This document shows, piece after piece, positions 1 through 7,406 of a stretch of DNA of 13,862 bases. This DNA is from an uncultured Clostridia bacterium (lineage in GTDB: Bacteria > Bacillota_A > Clostridia > Oscillospirales > Oscillospiraceae), in NCBI GenBank assembly GCA_946410505.1, contig CAMKAP010000029.1, positions 1-13,862 of the forward strand. Direction: 5' to 3'. The stretch's first letter is position 1; each line of letters opens with the position of its first letter. The notes beneath the pieces are model-generated. The model made no database searches. It had not been told where the DNA came from and saw only the letters and a list, made by a program, of their open reading frames with translations. The translations under genes were made by a program, and so were the position numbers.

Positions 1-1241
1 GCGGCGTTGCCCTGACCGGCGACGCAGTCATAGTAGCGGGTCTCGTAGTAGCGGTAGCCGACATAGATGTTCTCGGCCTCCATGATGTACATGCCGGTGT
101 TGCCGCCGAACATGCCGCCGCCGCGGGTGACGATGCCGTCAGCATTGGCATAGCGGAAGTTGCCCATGTTCTGCATGGCGGGCGCGGACATGTTGCGGGC
201 AGCGAAGATGTCGAACAGGCCGCCGGAGGGGCTGACTCTGCCGCAGAGGATGTCGGCCACGCCCAGCATACCGTAGGCGCCGGGAGCGCCGATCCACAGG
301 ATGGCGTCGACCTCGGGGTCGTTCTTCAGGTCGGCGATCTCGACGGAGGAGGAGCTGTTAATGAGGACGATGACCTTGTCGGAGCACTCCTTGGCAAGCT
401 CAATGGCGTCGCGCTCATTCTGGGACAGGGCCAGAGGTTCGTCAAAGCCGAGGCCGGGGACCACGCCGCCGGGCAGGTAGTCGTGGCTCTCGCCGGAGGC
501 GCGGGAGATCACAACGATGGCGGCGTCACCGTACTGGGCAAAGCTGTCCTTGTAGTTCTCGTTGGTTGCACTCAGATCGGCGAGGGAGGGCTCGCGGGGA
601 TCAAAAACTTCCTCGGCGCCTTCGTTGTACTCATGGTGATAGCTGGCAAGGAGCTTGTCGTAGACGTCGATCATGGTGGGGTTGACCCCGTAGCCGGCGC
701 CTTCATAATCGAACTCATCGCCGGTCCAGCCGTCCATGGTCGGTCCAATGGTGACTTCGCCTGTGGCCCAGTTGGTGGAGGCTGCGTCTGCAATGGTGTG
801 GGCAAAATCGGTGCGGCTGTCGCGCAGGGCCTGCTCCAGGTTGATGACAGGGCCCCAGACCTTCACGCCGAAGGCGCTGCCCAGGATGGGCCGGTGGCTG
901 CGGATGCCCAGCAGGGTGACGTTCGCGCCGGAGGCCAGGGGCAGGACGTTGTTCTCGTTCTTCAGCAGAACACTGCCCTCGAAGGCCTGGCGGCGGTTGA
1001 GGTCGATGGCTTTCTGGATCAGCGCGTGGGAATTGCCCGTGCCGTCCTCGTTCAGGACCTCGTCAGAGGGGACAAACTTGTCATAGAGCGCGCCGTCGGA
1101 CTCGATGCGCTCCGACTGGGTGCCCATGTAGGTGTCGATCGTCTGGGCGTTCGCTTCCAGGACATTGCCCGCGATGATCGAGAGGGCGAGGAAGAAGCAC
1201 ATCAGGCTTGTCAGTCCTCGCCAGAGACCGGTTCTTTTCAC
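1..1241 (-). CDS. Secreted GH3 beta-glucosidase, domain-inverted type (partial, C-terminus beyond left edge)
   Basis: An open minus-strand frame without stops runs from here off the left edge (about 413 residues visible). It starts with a basic stretch and a hydrophobic helix (about residues 8-26, signal peptide or membrane anchor). The motif EGSVLLKNENNVLPL at about 88-102 and YVGYRYYETRYYD near 393-405 are typical of the GH3 C-terminal (beta/alpha sandwich) domain. This domain normally follows the TIM barrel, but here it comes first. Domain-swapped GH3 enzymes of this kind are known from ruminal and gut Clostridia such as Ruminococcus albus, so the (beta/alpha)8 barrel with the nucleophile Asp should lie past the left edge. 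Expected role: hydrolysis of beta-glucosidic or related oligosaccharides outside the membrane. Start choice: the ATG at 1247 is only 1 nt from AGGAGG, whereas the GTG at 1241 (two codons later) has a 7-nt spacing, so I prefer GTG. It lies downstream of, but separated by a terminator from, the kinase gene. The substrate cannot be told. Confidence 0.88.
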   Translation of the reverse strand, partial: MKRTGLWRGLTSLMCFFLALSIIAGNVLEANAQTIDTYMGTQSERIESDGALYDKFVPSDEVLNEDGTGNSHALIQKAIDLNRRQAFEGSVLLKNENNVLPLASGANVTLLGIRSHRPILGSAFGVKVWGPVINLEQALRDSRTDFAHTIADAASTNWATGEVTIGPTMDGWTGDEFDYEGAGYGVNPTMIDVYDKLLASYHHEYNEGAEEVFDPREPSLADLSATNENYKDSFAQYGDAAIVVISRASGESHDYLPGGVVPGLGFDEPLALSQNERDAIELAKECSDKVIVLINSSSSVEIADLKNDPEVDAILWIGAPGAYGMLGVADILCGRVSPSGGLFDIFAARNMSAPAMQNMGNFRYANADGIVTRGGGMFGGNTGMYIMEAENIYVGYRYYETRYYDCVAGQGNA

Positions 1242-1306
1242 TTTCATTCCTCCTATAAATTTGGTACGCCTTGGGGATGAGGCAGAATGCCCCTATTGCT
1301 GTTAAT

Positions 1307-1336
1307 GTTATAACACAGGAGAAACGGAAACGGCAG
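1307..1336 (-). promoter_or_regulatory. Weak candidate promoter for the GH3 gene
   Basis: On the minus strand a TATAAC -10 (1307-1312) lies 18 bp from a poor -35, CTGCCG (1331-1336). The -35 overlaps the stem of the terminator at 1328-1361. Only the -10 is convincing. Confidence 0.3.
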
Positions 1337-1361
1337 TTTCAAGAGCGAACTGCCGTTTTTT
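1326..1361 (-). terminator. Hairpin terminator after the AgrC-like kinase gene
   Basis: AACGGCAGTT pairs with AACTGCCGTT around a short loop. A run of six T follows on the plus strand and a weaker T-rich tail (GTTTCCGTTTC) on the minus strand. It lies 43 bases past the kinase stop and upstream of the GH3 gene, so its likely use is to end the minus-strand two-component transcript. Confidence 0.7.
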
Positions 1362-1403
1362 CAGAGCGAATTGCATATTCTGTTATCTCTTCGGTTTTCC
1401 TGA

Positions 1404-2657
1404 TCAGCTCTTCATCAGGAACACGTCCAGCATGAAAAGGTCGCCCTCCGAAGAGACGGAGAGGCTGCCGCCGTATTTTTCGGCGATCAGCTTCATGCTC
1501 TTCATGCCATAGCCGTGAAAGCCCTCCTCTTCGGTCTTGCCGGTCTGGGGCAGGCCATCCTCAAAGCGAAGCGAACCGGTAAAATAATTGCGGATGTGGA
1601 TGCTGATGAGATCGCCTTTCCGCTCGGAGACGATGTCGATGATTTTCTTCTCCGGGTTCTCCAGCTTCTCCACAGCCTCCACCGCGTTGGAGATCGCGTT
1701 TCCGAAGAGGGAATAGACGTCCATGGTCTGCATAAAGCCCAGATCGGCGCCGTTTCCCATATAGGTGAGACTGATCCCTTCTTCGGAGCAGCGCAGGCTG
1801 TTTTCCGTCAAAAGCACGTCCAGCGCCTCATTGCCGGTGCGGATGCGGCTGCCGTAGATGCGCACGGCGTCTTTGATGCTCTCCACCTCGTCCGCCGGCA
1901 GGCGCATATCCCGCAGCTTGTGCTTGAGATCGTGGTATTTGATGTTGATGGTGTCGATGGTCTTTTTGGAGAGCTCGTACTGCTTGCGCTCCTCCTGCCA
2001 CATCAGGTTCAGCGCCGTATTCTCCGTGCGCAGATCCACTGCGTGATACAGCACAAACTGCACCACCAGCGCCATCGCGCAGCAGGTGATCGCATAAATG
2101 CTCACAGGGACGGAATTGACCTCACCGTAACGGTTGACCAGGCGGGTCAGCCCCACACAGATGAACACGACAGCGATGGACAGAGCGTTAAAGCGCATGT
2201 CGGACTTTTTCCAGCACTCGTTCTTCGCGGCAAACCAGCCGATCGTCCCCAGCGCGATCAGATAGACCAGCGGAAACACCACCAGTTCCATCAGCTCCCA
2301 GTCCTGCAGAACACCGAGAGACGCACCGGCAAGAAGCCCCGTGCTGTTCTGCACGATCTTGGCAACGTGATATGCGATATGCTCCACCGCATAGCCTGCC
2401 ACACAGAGGGAAAAGAGCGAGGGGAAGGGCAGCCGGAAGCAGAAGCCCATGGCCGCCACCGTGAGGAAAAAGAGGCCCGCGAAGATGCCGATCTGAGACG
2501 TCAGCGTCTGCGTATGGGGCGCGCCGGCCGGAAGCAGCAGCTGCCCCGCACAGACGCCCAGCAGCACAAGCCCCATCCGCAAAGGAAAGCGGCTGCGCTT
2601 GTCGGCGGGATAGAGGAAGATCAGCTCCGCCAGAATCAGTTCCAGAAGAAATTTCAT
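1404..2657 (-). CDS. AgrC-like membrane sensor histidine kinase (GHKL ATPase)
   Basis: This 417-residue protein has an N-terminal half rich in hydrophobic segments (about 27-45, 56-75, 122-142, 158-172 and 184-206, perhaps also 1-16 and 79-95). A probable coiled linker follows, then the H-box YHDLKHKL with phospho-acceptor His at about 242. The ATPase has an N-box (FGNAISNAVEA, about 318-328) and a G-box (HGYGMKSM, about 381-388). This H-box and GHKL arrangement is that of the HPK10/AgrC group, whose kinases usually sense peptides or cell-envelope signals and pair with LytTR regulators. Its ATG overlaps the regulator stop as ATGA, so the two are translationally coupled. A GGGGGG ribosome site sits 6 bases ahead. 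No AgrB, AgrD or peptide-export gene is visible here, so the signal is unknown. Confidence 0.92.
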   Translation of the reverse strand: MKFLLELILAELIFLYPADKRSRFPLRMGLVLLGVCAGQLLLPAGAPHTQTLTSQIGIFAGLFFLTVAAMGFCFRLPFPSLFSLCVAGYAVEHIAYHVAKIVQNSTGLLAGASLGVLQDWELMELVVFPLVYLIALGTIGWFAAKNECWKKSDMRFNALSIAVVFICVGLTRLVNRYGEVNSVPVSIYAITCCAMALVVQFVLYHAVDLRTENTALNLMWQEERKQYELSKKTIDTINIKYHDLKHKLRDMRLPADEVESIKDAVRIYGSRIRTGNEALDVLLTENSLRCSEEGISLTYMGNGADLGFMQTMDVYSLFGNAISNAVEAVEKLENPEKKIIDIVSERKGDLISIHIRNYFTGSLRFEDGLPQTGKTEEEGFHGYGMKSMKLIAEKYGGSLSVSSEGDLFMLDVFLMKS

Positions 2658-3361
2658 CGTCTTCCCCCCATATAGTCCGACATGGCGGCGAGAAAGCTCT
2701 TTTTCTGCGGGCGGGAAATGTCCAGCACGCTCTCCCCCACCGTCACGCTGTTTTTGCTCACCGCGCTCACATGATAGAGGTTCACCAGACAGCTGCGGTT
2801 GACAAACACAAAGCTCCGGCGGTTGATTTTTCCATAGGCCTCTTTGAGCGTGCCGTATTCCTCCAGATCACCTTCCGTGGTGTGATAGACCACGTAATGC
2901 CCGTCAATGTCAAGGTAGCGGATGCTGGAGATCGCCACCTGCCGCAGCTCGCCGTCACATTTGACGGCAACAAATTCCTCCGTCCGCCTGGGAACGCGGG
3001 CCACGGCCCGCTTCATTTTGATGGCAAAGGAATAGGGATTGATCGGCTTGAGAATGAAATCCAGCGCGTCCACCTCATAACCCGCGATGGCATACTGGGC
3101 CATGTTGGTGACGAAGATCAGCAGCACGGAGGCGTCCACTTTTCGAAGCTGCCGCGCCGTCTCCATGCCGTTCATGCCGGGCATCTCAATGTCCATGAAC
3201 ACAATGTCGCAGTCGGAGGCGTAGCCGCCGATGAAGGCAGTGCCGTTTGGAAATTCGGAAATCTGAAAACGTAGTCCCTCGCTCTCTTCCAGCGCGGTGA
3301 GGCAGGCGCGCAGGCGTTCCCGCTCGGCTCTGTCATCCTCCACGATGGCGACACGGATCAT
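2654..3361 (-). CDS. LytTR-family response regulator
   Basis: This is a 235-residue DNA-binding regulator. A receiver domain covers about 1-120, with the acidic pair E8/D9/D10, phospho-acceptor D57 in FMDIEMPG, T85 and K105 in LKPINPY. A LytTR domain covers about 135-235 (FVAVKCDGELRQVAISSIRY, then NRSCLVNLYHV). Family members bind direct repeats upstream of targets after phosphorylation by an AgrC/LytS-type kinase, and the coupled kinase gene directly follows. A longer frame opens at 3430, but that codon lies upstream of the promoter's -35 element and so cannot be used. The ATG at 3361 has GGGGAG 8 bases before it and begins exactly at the conserved receiver start MIRVAIVEDD. Confidence 0.93.
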   Translation of the reverse strand: MIRVAIVEDDRAERERLRACLTALEESEGLRFQISEFPNGTAFIGGYASDCDIVFMDIEMPGMNGMETARQLRKVDASVLLIFVTNMAQYAIAGYEVDALDFILKPINPYSFAIKMKRAVARVPRRTEEFVAVKCDGELRQVAISSIRYLDIDGHYVVYHTTEGDLEEYGTLKEAYGKINRRSFVFVNRSCLVNLYHVSAVSKNSVTVGESVLDISRPQKKSFLAAMSDYMGGRR

Positions 3362-3396
3362 TGCTTTCACTCCCCTGCTGTATCTTTCTTCGCAGC

Positions 3397-3425
3397 ATTG
3401 TAGCATATTTTCGCACGCTTTACAA
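3397..3425 (-). promoter_or_regulatory. Sigma-A type promoter of the two-component operon
   Basis: On the minus strand TTGTAA (3420-3425), a 17-bp spacer and TACAAT (3397-3402) preceded by TGC (extended -10). Predicted transcription start is near 3390, leaving a leader of about 29 nt. It decides the regulator start at 3361. Confidence 0.8.
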
Positions 3426-3432
3426 TCCATGC

Positions 3433-3464
3433 AAAAAAGGACAGACCGAAGTCTGTCCTTTTTG
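3433..3464 (-). terminator. Rho-independent terminator after glgA
   Basis: AAAAAGGACAGAC and its complement enclose a C(UUCG)G tetraloop on the minus strand, with T runs on both sides. It lies 15 bases past the glgA stop and just upstream of the regulator promoter. It can act on either strand. Confidence 0.88.
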
Positions 3465-3478
3465 TTCTGAGGCCGAAC

Positions 3479-5515
3479 TCAGGGCTTGAGTTCCAGATAC
3501 AGAGCGCGGTACTGCTCGGCGGAGACGCCCCAAGAGACGTCCTTCGCCATGTCGCGCTGCACCATCTCGTCCCAGCGCTCGCGCTCGGTAAAGTAGAGCG
3601 TCTTGGCGCGGTTGATGGCGTCCAGCAGCAGGCCGGACTCGTAGCGGTCAAAGGTAAAGCCGTTGCCGCTGTTGTCGAACTGGTTGTAGGGAGCCACGGT
3701 GTCCTTCAGGCCGCCGGTCTCGCGCACGATGGGCACGGTGCCGTAGCGCATGGCGATCAGCTGGGTCAGGCCGCAGGGCTCGAAGAGGGAGGGGACCAGC
3801 AGCGCGTCGGAGGCGGCGTAGATCTGGTGGGCCAGGCCCTCGTCATAGGCGATATAGGAGCAGACGCTGCCCTTGTAGGCCTGCTCGAAGTAACGGAAGG
3901 AGTCCTCATAGCACTTGTCGCCGGTGCCGAGGACGACCACCTGGGTGTTGCCGTCGATGAGCTGGGGCAGGATGGCATTGACCAGGTCCAGACCCTTCTG
4001 GTCGGTCAGGCGGGAAATGAGGCCGATGACGAACTTGTTCTCGTCTATCTCAAGGCCAAGGGCCTCCTGCAGCGCCTTCTTGTTCAGCTTCTTCTGCGCG
4101 ATCACGCTGCTCTCGTCGTAATTGGCGGCGAGCTTCGGATCGGCAGCCGCGTCCCACTGCTCCACGTCGATGCCGTTGACGATGCCGCGCAGCTTGTGGG
4201 AGTGGTGGCGCATATGGGCGTCCAGATTCTCCCCGTAGAAGGGTGTCTGGGTCTCACCGGCGTAGGTGTTGGACACGGTGGTGATCATATCGGCGTAGGC
4301 CAGGCCGCCCTTGAGCATGTTGGCGTCGTTATAGCCCTGCTTGAGCGCGTCGATGTTGAACACATGGTCGGGCAGGCCGGACCAGTACTTGACGGCGGGC
4401 AGGCTGTACAGGCCCTGGAAGCGCAGATTGTGGATGGTCAGCATGGTCTTGGCACTGGCCACGGGGGTATTGGCGAAGAGGGTGCGCAGATACACAGGCA
4501 CCAGCGCCGCCTGCCAGTCGTGGCAGTGGATGATGTCGGGCACCCAGTTCATATAGTTCAGGGCAGCGAGAGCGGCCTTGGAGAAGAAGCAGTAGCGGGG
4601 AATATCGTCGATCAGATTGATGTAGGGGTTGCCGGCGGAGAAGAACTCCTCGTTGTCGATGAAATCATAGACCACGCCGTCCCAGACATACTCCATAATA
4701 CCCACATAGAAGCTGCGGCCGTCGGCAAACAGATCCATCATGAATTCGCCGCGGTAGATCATCTTGTCCTGCCACTTCTGGGGAATGCACTTATAGCGGG
4801 GCAGAATGACCTTCACATCGCAGTTCTGGGTCACGAGGGCCTTGGGCAGGGCGTACATCACATCGCCCAGGCCACCGGTCTTGACAAAGGGATAGCACTC
4901 GGAACCGATGAAGGCGACGCTTCTTCTGGGCTGAGGCAGATTGCTCTCCTCAGAGACAGGCTCCTCCGCGGCGACAGGGGCGGTCTCTTCCGCAGGCTCC
5001 TCATAGATCTCCACGGTGATGTCTTCCACGCTCTCCGCGGCAGGAGCAGCCTCCACAACGGGAGCGGTCTCCGCAACAGGAGCGGTCTCCGCAACGGGAG
5101 CGGCCTCCGCAACGGGAGCGGCCTCCGCAACGGGAGCGGCCTCCGCAACGGGAGCGGTCTCCGCAACGGGAGTCTCCACCACAGGGGCGGCCTTCACAGT
5201 CTTTTTGCGGGAAGCGGTCTTCTTCACGGGCTTTTCGGCAGGCTCTTCAGAGGAAGCTGCCTTCTTGGCCGCGGGCTTCTTGGCAGCGGGCTTCTTCGCC
5301 GCAGTCTTCCTGGCCGCGGGCTTTTCCGCGCTCTCGTCTGCCGGCTTCTCCGCAGCTTTGGCAGCGGGGGCGGCTTTCTTGACGGCGGGCTTCTTCGCCG
5401 CAGTCTTCCTGGCCGCGGGCTTTTCCGCGCTCTCCGTCTTCACCGTCTCCTCGACGGCGACGGTCTTTTCTTCCTTCACGGCGGGCTCTTCCGCCGTCAC
5501 TTTCTTTCTGGGCAT
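3479..5515 (-). CDS. glgA: Glycogen synthase (GT5) with long basic/acidic repeat N-terminal extension
   Basis: This enzyme transfers glucose from ADP-glucose to the growing alpha-1,4-glucan of glycogen. The GT5 catalytic part starts near residue 198 with [18 protein letters not shown]212-T-G-G-L is the ADP-glucose binding motif, and [10 protein letters not shown] (E579) is the conserved donor-site motif near the C-terminus. This part, about 480 residues, equals a complete bacterial GlgA. Ahead of it are about 196 extra residues. Residues 1-108 are Lys/Ala/Pro-rich ([15 protein letters not shown], repeated), like a histone H1 tail. Residues 109-196 are acidic APVAEA hexads. Start: ATG with AAGGAGA 5 nt ahead, and a good promoter at 5597-5624. 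The extension is in frame with no stop and uses the same GC-rich codons, so it is probably part of the protein. No glgC, glgB or glgP is in the window. The enzyme call is secure; the extension's function is unknown. Confidence 0.96.
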   Translation of the reverse strand: MPRKKVTAEEPAVKEEKTVAVEETVKTESAEKPAARKTAAKKPAVKKAAPAAKAAEKPADESAEKPAARKTAAKKPAAKKPAAKKAASSEEPAEKPVKKTASRKKTVKAAPVVETPVAETAPVAEAAPVAEAAPVAEAAPVAETAPVAETAPVVEAAPAAESVEDITVEIYEEPAEETAPVAAEEPVSEESNLPQPRRSVAFIGSECYPFVKTGGLGDVMYALPKALVTQNCDVKVILPRYKCIPQKWQDKMIYRGEFMMDLFADGRSFYVGIMEYVWDGVVYDFIDNEEFFSAGNPYINLIDDIPRYCFFSKAALAALNYMNWVPDIIHCHDWQAALVPVYLRTLFANTPVASAKTMLTIHNLRFQGLYSLPAVKYWSGLPDHVFNIDALKQGYNDANMLKGGLAYADMITTVSNTYAGETQTPFYGENLDAHMRHHSHKLRGIVNGIDVEQWDAAADPKLAANYDESSVIAQKKLNKKALQEALGLEIDENKFVIGLISRLTDQKGLDLVNAILPQLIDGNTQVVVLGTGDKCYEDSFRYFEQAYKGSVCSYIAYDEGLAHQIYAASDALLVPSLFEPCGLTQLIAMRYGTVPIVRETGGLKDTVAPYNQFDNSGNGFTFDRYESGLLLDAINRAKTLYFTERERWDEMVQRDMAKDVSWGVSAEQYRALYLELKP
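5037..5177 (-). repeat. 18-bp tandem repeat in glgA (APVAEA hexads)
   Basis: Eight copies of an 18-bp unit (gcaacgggagcggcctcc on the plus strand) run head to tail; the inner three are identical and the last is cut to 15 bp. They encode the hexads APVAE(A/T) at about residues 114-160 of GlgA. Since the unit is a multiple of three, copy number changes would keep the frame. Confidence 0.95.
5286..5434 (-). repeat. 50-bp direct repeat in glgA basic region
   Basis: The stretches 5286-5335 and 5385-5434 are identical over 50 bp and 99 bp apart (start to start). Each encodes the run [16 protein letters not shown]. The exact identity points to a recent internal duplication or to gene conversion. 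Confidence 0.9.
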
Positions 5516-5562
5516 AGTATTCTCCTTACAATGGAACGATCCATAAGATTGTCTGTAAATTG

Positions 5563-5590
5563 GGACAGCGGGATTCTTTCTCCGCTATCC
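5563..5590 (-). promoter_or_regulatory. Leader hairpin at the 5' end of the glgA transcript
   Basis: On the minus strand GGATAGCGG pairs with CCGCTGTCC (9 bp, one G-U) around a 10-nt loop, starting at the predicted transcription start. A terminal hairpin like this may protect the mRNA or influence translation. Confidence 0.5.
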
Positions 5591-5596
5591 TGCCTT

Positions 5597-5624
5597 ATTA
5601 TATCTCTCGCGCCGGGAAAGTCAA
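5597..5624 (-). promoter_or_regulatory. Promoter of glgA
   Basis: TTGACT (5619-5624), a 16-bp spacer and a perfect TATAAT (5597-5602) on the minus strand. The leader would be about 75 nt. Confidence 0.85.
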
Positions 5625-5629
5625 CATCT

Positions 5630-5667
5630 TCCACAAAAATGGGCGTTTTTCGTGCAATTTTTGTGGA
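5630..5667. repeat. Inverted repeat between amylase gene and glgA promoter
   Basis: A perfect 11-bp inverted repeat, TCCACAAAAAT and ATTTTTGTGGA, with a 16-bp centre, lies just upstream of the glgA -35 and 12 bases past the amylase stop. It could be an operator or a weak terminator for the amylase mRNA. It lacks a clear T tail outside the stem, and it does not match a CcpA cre site. Confidence 0.6.
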
Positions 5668-5678
5668 TTTTGACAGTC

Positions 5679-7244
5679 TCAGCGGAAGCTTTTTACCCAG
5701 TTGAGCAGGGAATTCGGGTATACATTTTCCAGTACATCCCGGCGCATCCGGTCGGTGACCGGGCCGTTTCGTGCCATTTTCGCCAGGATCTCCGCCTGCA
5801 GCTCCTCCACGCTCATCTGCTCATAGGGCTTTCCGGCCGGGGCGCGATTGGGCTCGGCCGCCGGAGCCGCTTCCGGCTGCGGCGCCGCCGTAAAGCTCTG
5901 CTTCAGCGGCTCATACTGCTGCCGCCCGCCGCTCTGCGGGATCCAGATCTCAGCGCCGTTGGCGGGAAGTTCCGGGCGAAAATGCCCGCCCTCCGCCGCG
6001 ATCTCCCGCCCGCTGAGAGCGCCGCAGAAAGTGCCGTCGCCGGGGAGGTCAAAGCATGCGGGGCCGTCACTGTTGTTGACCGTGACGATCAGATCGCCCC
6101 GGGCGAACGCATACTGCGTGGTCGTCAGCTGCAGCTCCCGGTAGTCCCCATAGCTGAGCGCCTTTTCGTCCCGGTGAATCTTTCCCAGGGCGGCGATCAG
6201 GGCGCAGTGGGGATCATCCCGCTTCTGCAGTGCCTCCAGATCCAGGCAGGGGCGCAGAGAGGCGTCGGAGCCGCGCTCCTTCCGCCCCTCCACGGCAAAC
6301 TCCGAGCCATAATAGACGGACGGGATCCCGGGCAGCGTATAGAGCAGCACGTGGACCGGCAGATAGTGCGCCTTGTTTCGGAGCTTGGTGTAGATCCGCT
6401 CCACATCATGGTTATCCACGAAGGAGTAGAGGCCAATCCCCCGGTCCCGCAGTTCCGCCTGTCGGCGGATCGTGTGGGCGATCTCAAAATAGTTGTGGTC
6501 GTTGTGACCGCTGAAAAGGGCCTTGTGAAGGTGGTAATTGGTTACGGAATGGAGCGTCTCGCCGTTACACCAGCGGGCATAATCGCCGTGGATCACTTCG
6601 CCCATGAGCCAAAACTCCGGCTTGAGGGTATCGGTGCAGCGGCGCAGGGCACGCATGAAGTCGAAATCCAGCACATCCGCCGCATCCAGGCGCAGCCCGT
6701 CGATATCGAACTCCGACACCCAGAAGCGCACCGTGTCCAGCAGGTAATCCCGCACGGCGGGGTTTCGCAGGTTGAGCTTCACCAGCAGGTTGTAGCCGCC
6801 CCAGTTTTCGTAGGAAAAGCCGTCGTTATACTCGTTGTTGCCCCAGAAGTTTACGTTGCAGTACCAGTCCCGGTAAGGACTCTGTTCCCGCCGCTCCTTC
6901 AGGTCGCGGAACGCAAAGAAATCCCGCCCGGTGTGGTTGAAGACCCCGTCCAGGATGACCCGGATGCCGTTTTCGTGGCAGAGTGCGACAAAAGCCCTCA
7001 GATCTCCGTTATCGCCCAGGCGGGAATCCAGCTTGCGGTAATCGGTGGTCTCGTAGCCGTGGCCCACAGATTCAAACAGCGGGCCGATGTAGAGTCCGGT
7101 GCAGCCGAGGCCGCGGATATGTTCGATCCAGGGTTCGAGACTCTTCAGCCGGTGCACCGGCTCGCCGTAGCCGTTCTGCGCGGGAGCGCCGGTCAGCCCC
7201 AGGGGGTAAATGTGATAAAAAACCGCTTCATCATACCAAGCCAT
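5679..7244 (-). CDS. GH13 alpha-amylase-type glycoside hydrolase
   Basis: This 521-residue cytoplasmic enzyme (no signal peptide) has the GH13 barrel starting right at the N-terminus (VFYHIYPLG). The four conserved regions are present: DGVFNH (99-104), GLRLDAAD with nucleophile D187, GEV with acid/base E216, and FVDNHD with transition-state D280. Related enzymes (alpha-amylase, neopullulanase, cyclomaltodextrinase group) cut alpha-1,4 glucans or maltodextrins, and the GlgA gene next to it fits turnover of glycogen or maltodextrin. The barrel is followed by a small C-terminal beta domain (to about 440). An AP-rich linker (PEAAPAAEPNRAPAG) and a roughly 45-residue helical tail (SVEELQAEILAKMARNGPVT...) come last and are not part of a usual GH13 enzyme. 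No CBM34 front domain is present, which speaks against a classic neopullulanase. ATG has CAGGAGA 6 nt ahead. Precise specificity is not readable. Confidence 0.93.
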   Translation of the reverse strand: MAWYDEAVFYHIYPLGLTGAPAQNGYGEPVHRLKSLEPWIEHIRGLGCTGLYIGPLFESVGHGYETTDYRKLDSRLGDNGDLRAFVALCHENGIRVILDGVFNHTGRDFFAFRDLKERREQSPYRDWYCNVNFWGNNEYNDGFSYENWGGYNLLVKLNLRNPAVRDYLLDTVRFWVSEFDIDGLRLDAADVLDFDFMRALRRCTDTLKPEFWLMGEVIHGDYARWCNGETLHSVTNYHLHKALFSGHNDHNYFEIAHTIRRQAELRDRGIGLYSFVDNHDVERIYTKLRNKAHYLPVHVLLYTLPGIPSVYYGSEFAVEGRKERGSDASLRPCLDLEALQKRDDPHCALIAALGKIHRDEKALSYGDYRELQLTTTQYAFARGDLIVTVNNSDGPACFDLPGDGTFCGALSGREIAAEGGHFRPELPANGAEIWIPQSGGRQQYEPLKQSFTAAPQPEAAPAAEPNRAPAGKPYEQMSVEELQAEILAKMARNGPVTDRMRRDVLENVYPNSLLNWVKSFR

Positions 7245-7283
7245 GTTCTGTCTCCTGATCGTATGCTAAAGAATTGTTTGTTT

Positions 7284-7312
7284 ATTATAGCAGAAAAGGC
7301 GACGCCGGCCAA
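7284..7312 (-). promoter_or_regulatory. Promoter of the GH13 gene
   Basis: TTGGCC (7307-7312), 17 bp, TATAAT (7284-7289) with TGC before it (extended -10), on the minus strand. It diverges from the Nudix promoter starting 41 bases away. Confidence 0.82.
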
Positions 7313-7353
7313 GTCTTTTCGGTGTTCTCCCTGCCCTCGTTGTCCCTCCGCCC

Positions 7354-7382
7354 TTGCATATGCAAATCCCTTCTGCTACAAT
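7354..7382 (+). promoter_or_regulatory. Promoter of the Nudix operon, -35 inside a palindrome
   Basis: TTGCAT (7354-7359), 17 bp, TACAAT (7377-7382) with TGC before it. The -35 is the left half of the perfect 12-bp palindrome TTGCATATGCAA (7354-7365), a possible operator. Confidence 0.78.
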
Positions 7383-7406
7383 TGAAGGCGAGAGGAGGCC
7401 GGCTTC

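Noticed and set aside
483..1280. Plus-strand open frame opposite the GH3 gene
   Set aside because: It is in exact register with the GH3 codons and reads as their reverse; the minus strand shows true GH3 motifs.
1515..2675. Plus-strand open frame of 386 codons opposite the kinase
   Set aside because: It lies fully over a kinase with clear H, N and G boxes; no recognisable domain of its own.
3359..3430. Longer start for the response regulator at 3430
   Set aside because: That codon lies upstream of the promoter; the extra 23 residues do not look like a receiver start.
5037..5177. Repeat array that might be taken for CRISPR
   Set aside because: Units are contiguous without spacers, 18 bp, and translate in frame inside glgA.
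3827..5704. Plus-strand open frame of 625 codons opposite glgA
   Set aside because: It is a mirror of the GC-rich, repeat-rich glgA frame; no ribosome site, and the product is Gly/Leu/Val-rich with no family features.
5652..7385. Plus-strand open frame opposite the GH13 gene
   Set aside because: Shadow of a gene with all four GH13 regions intact; no start signal.
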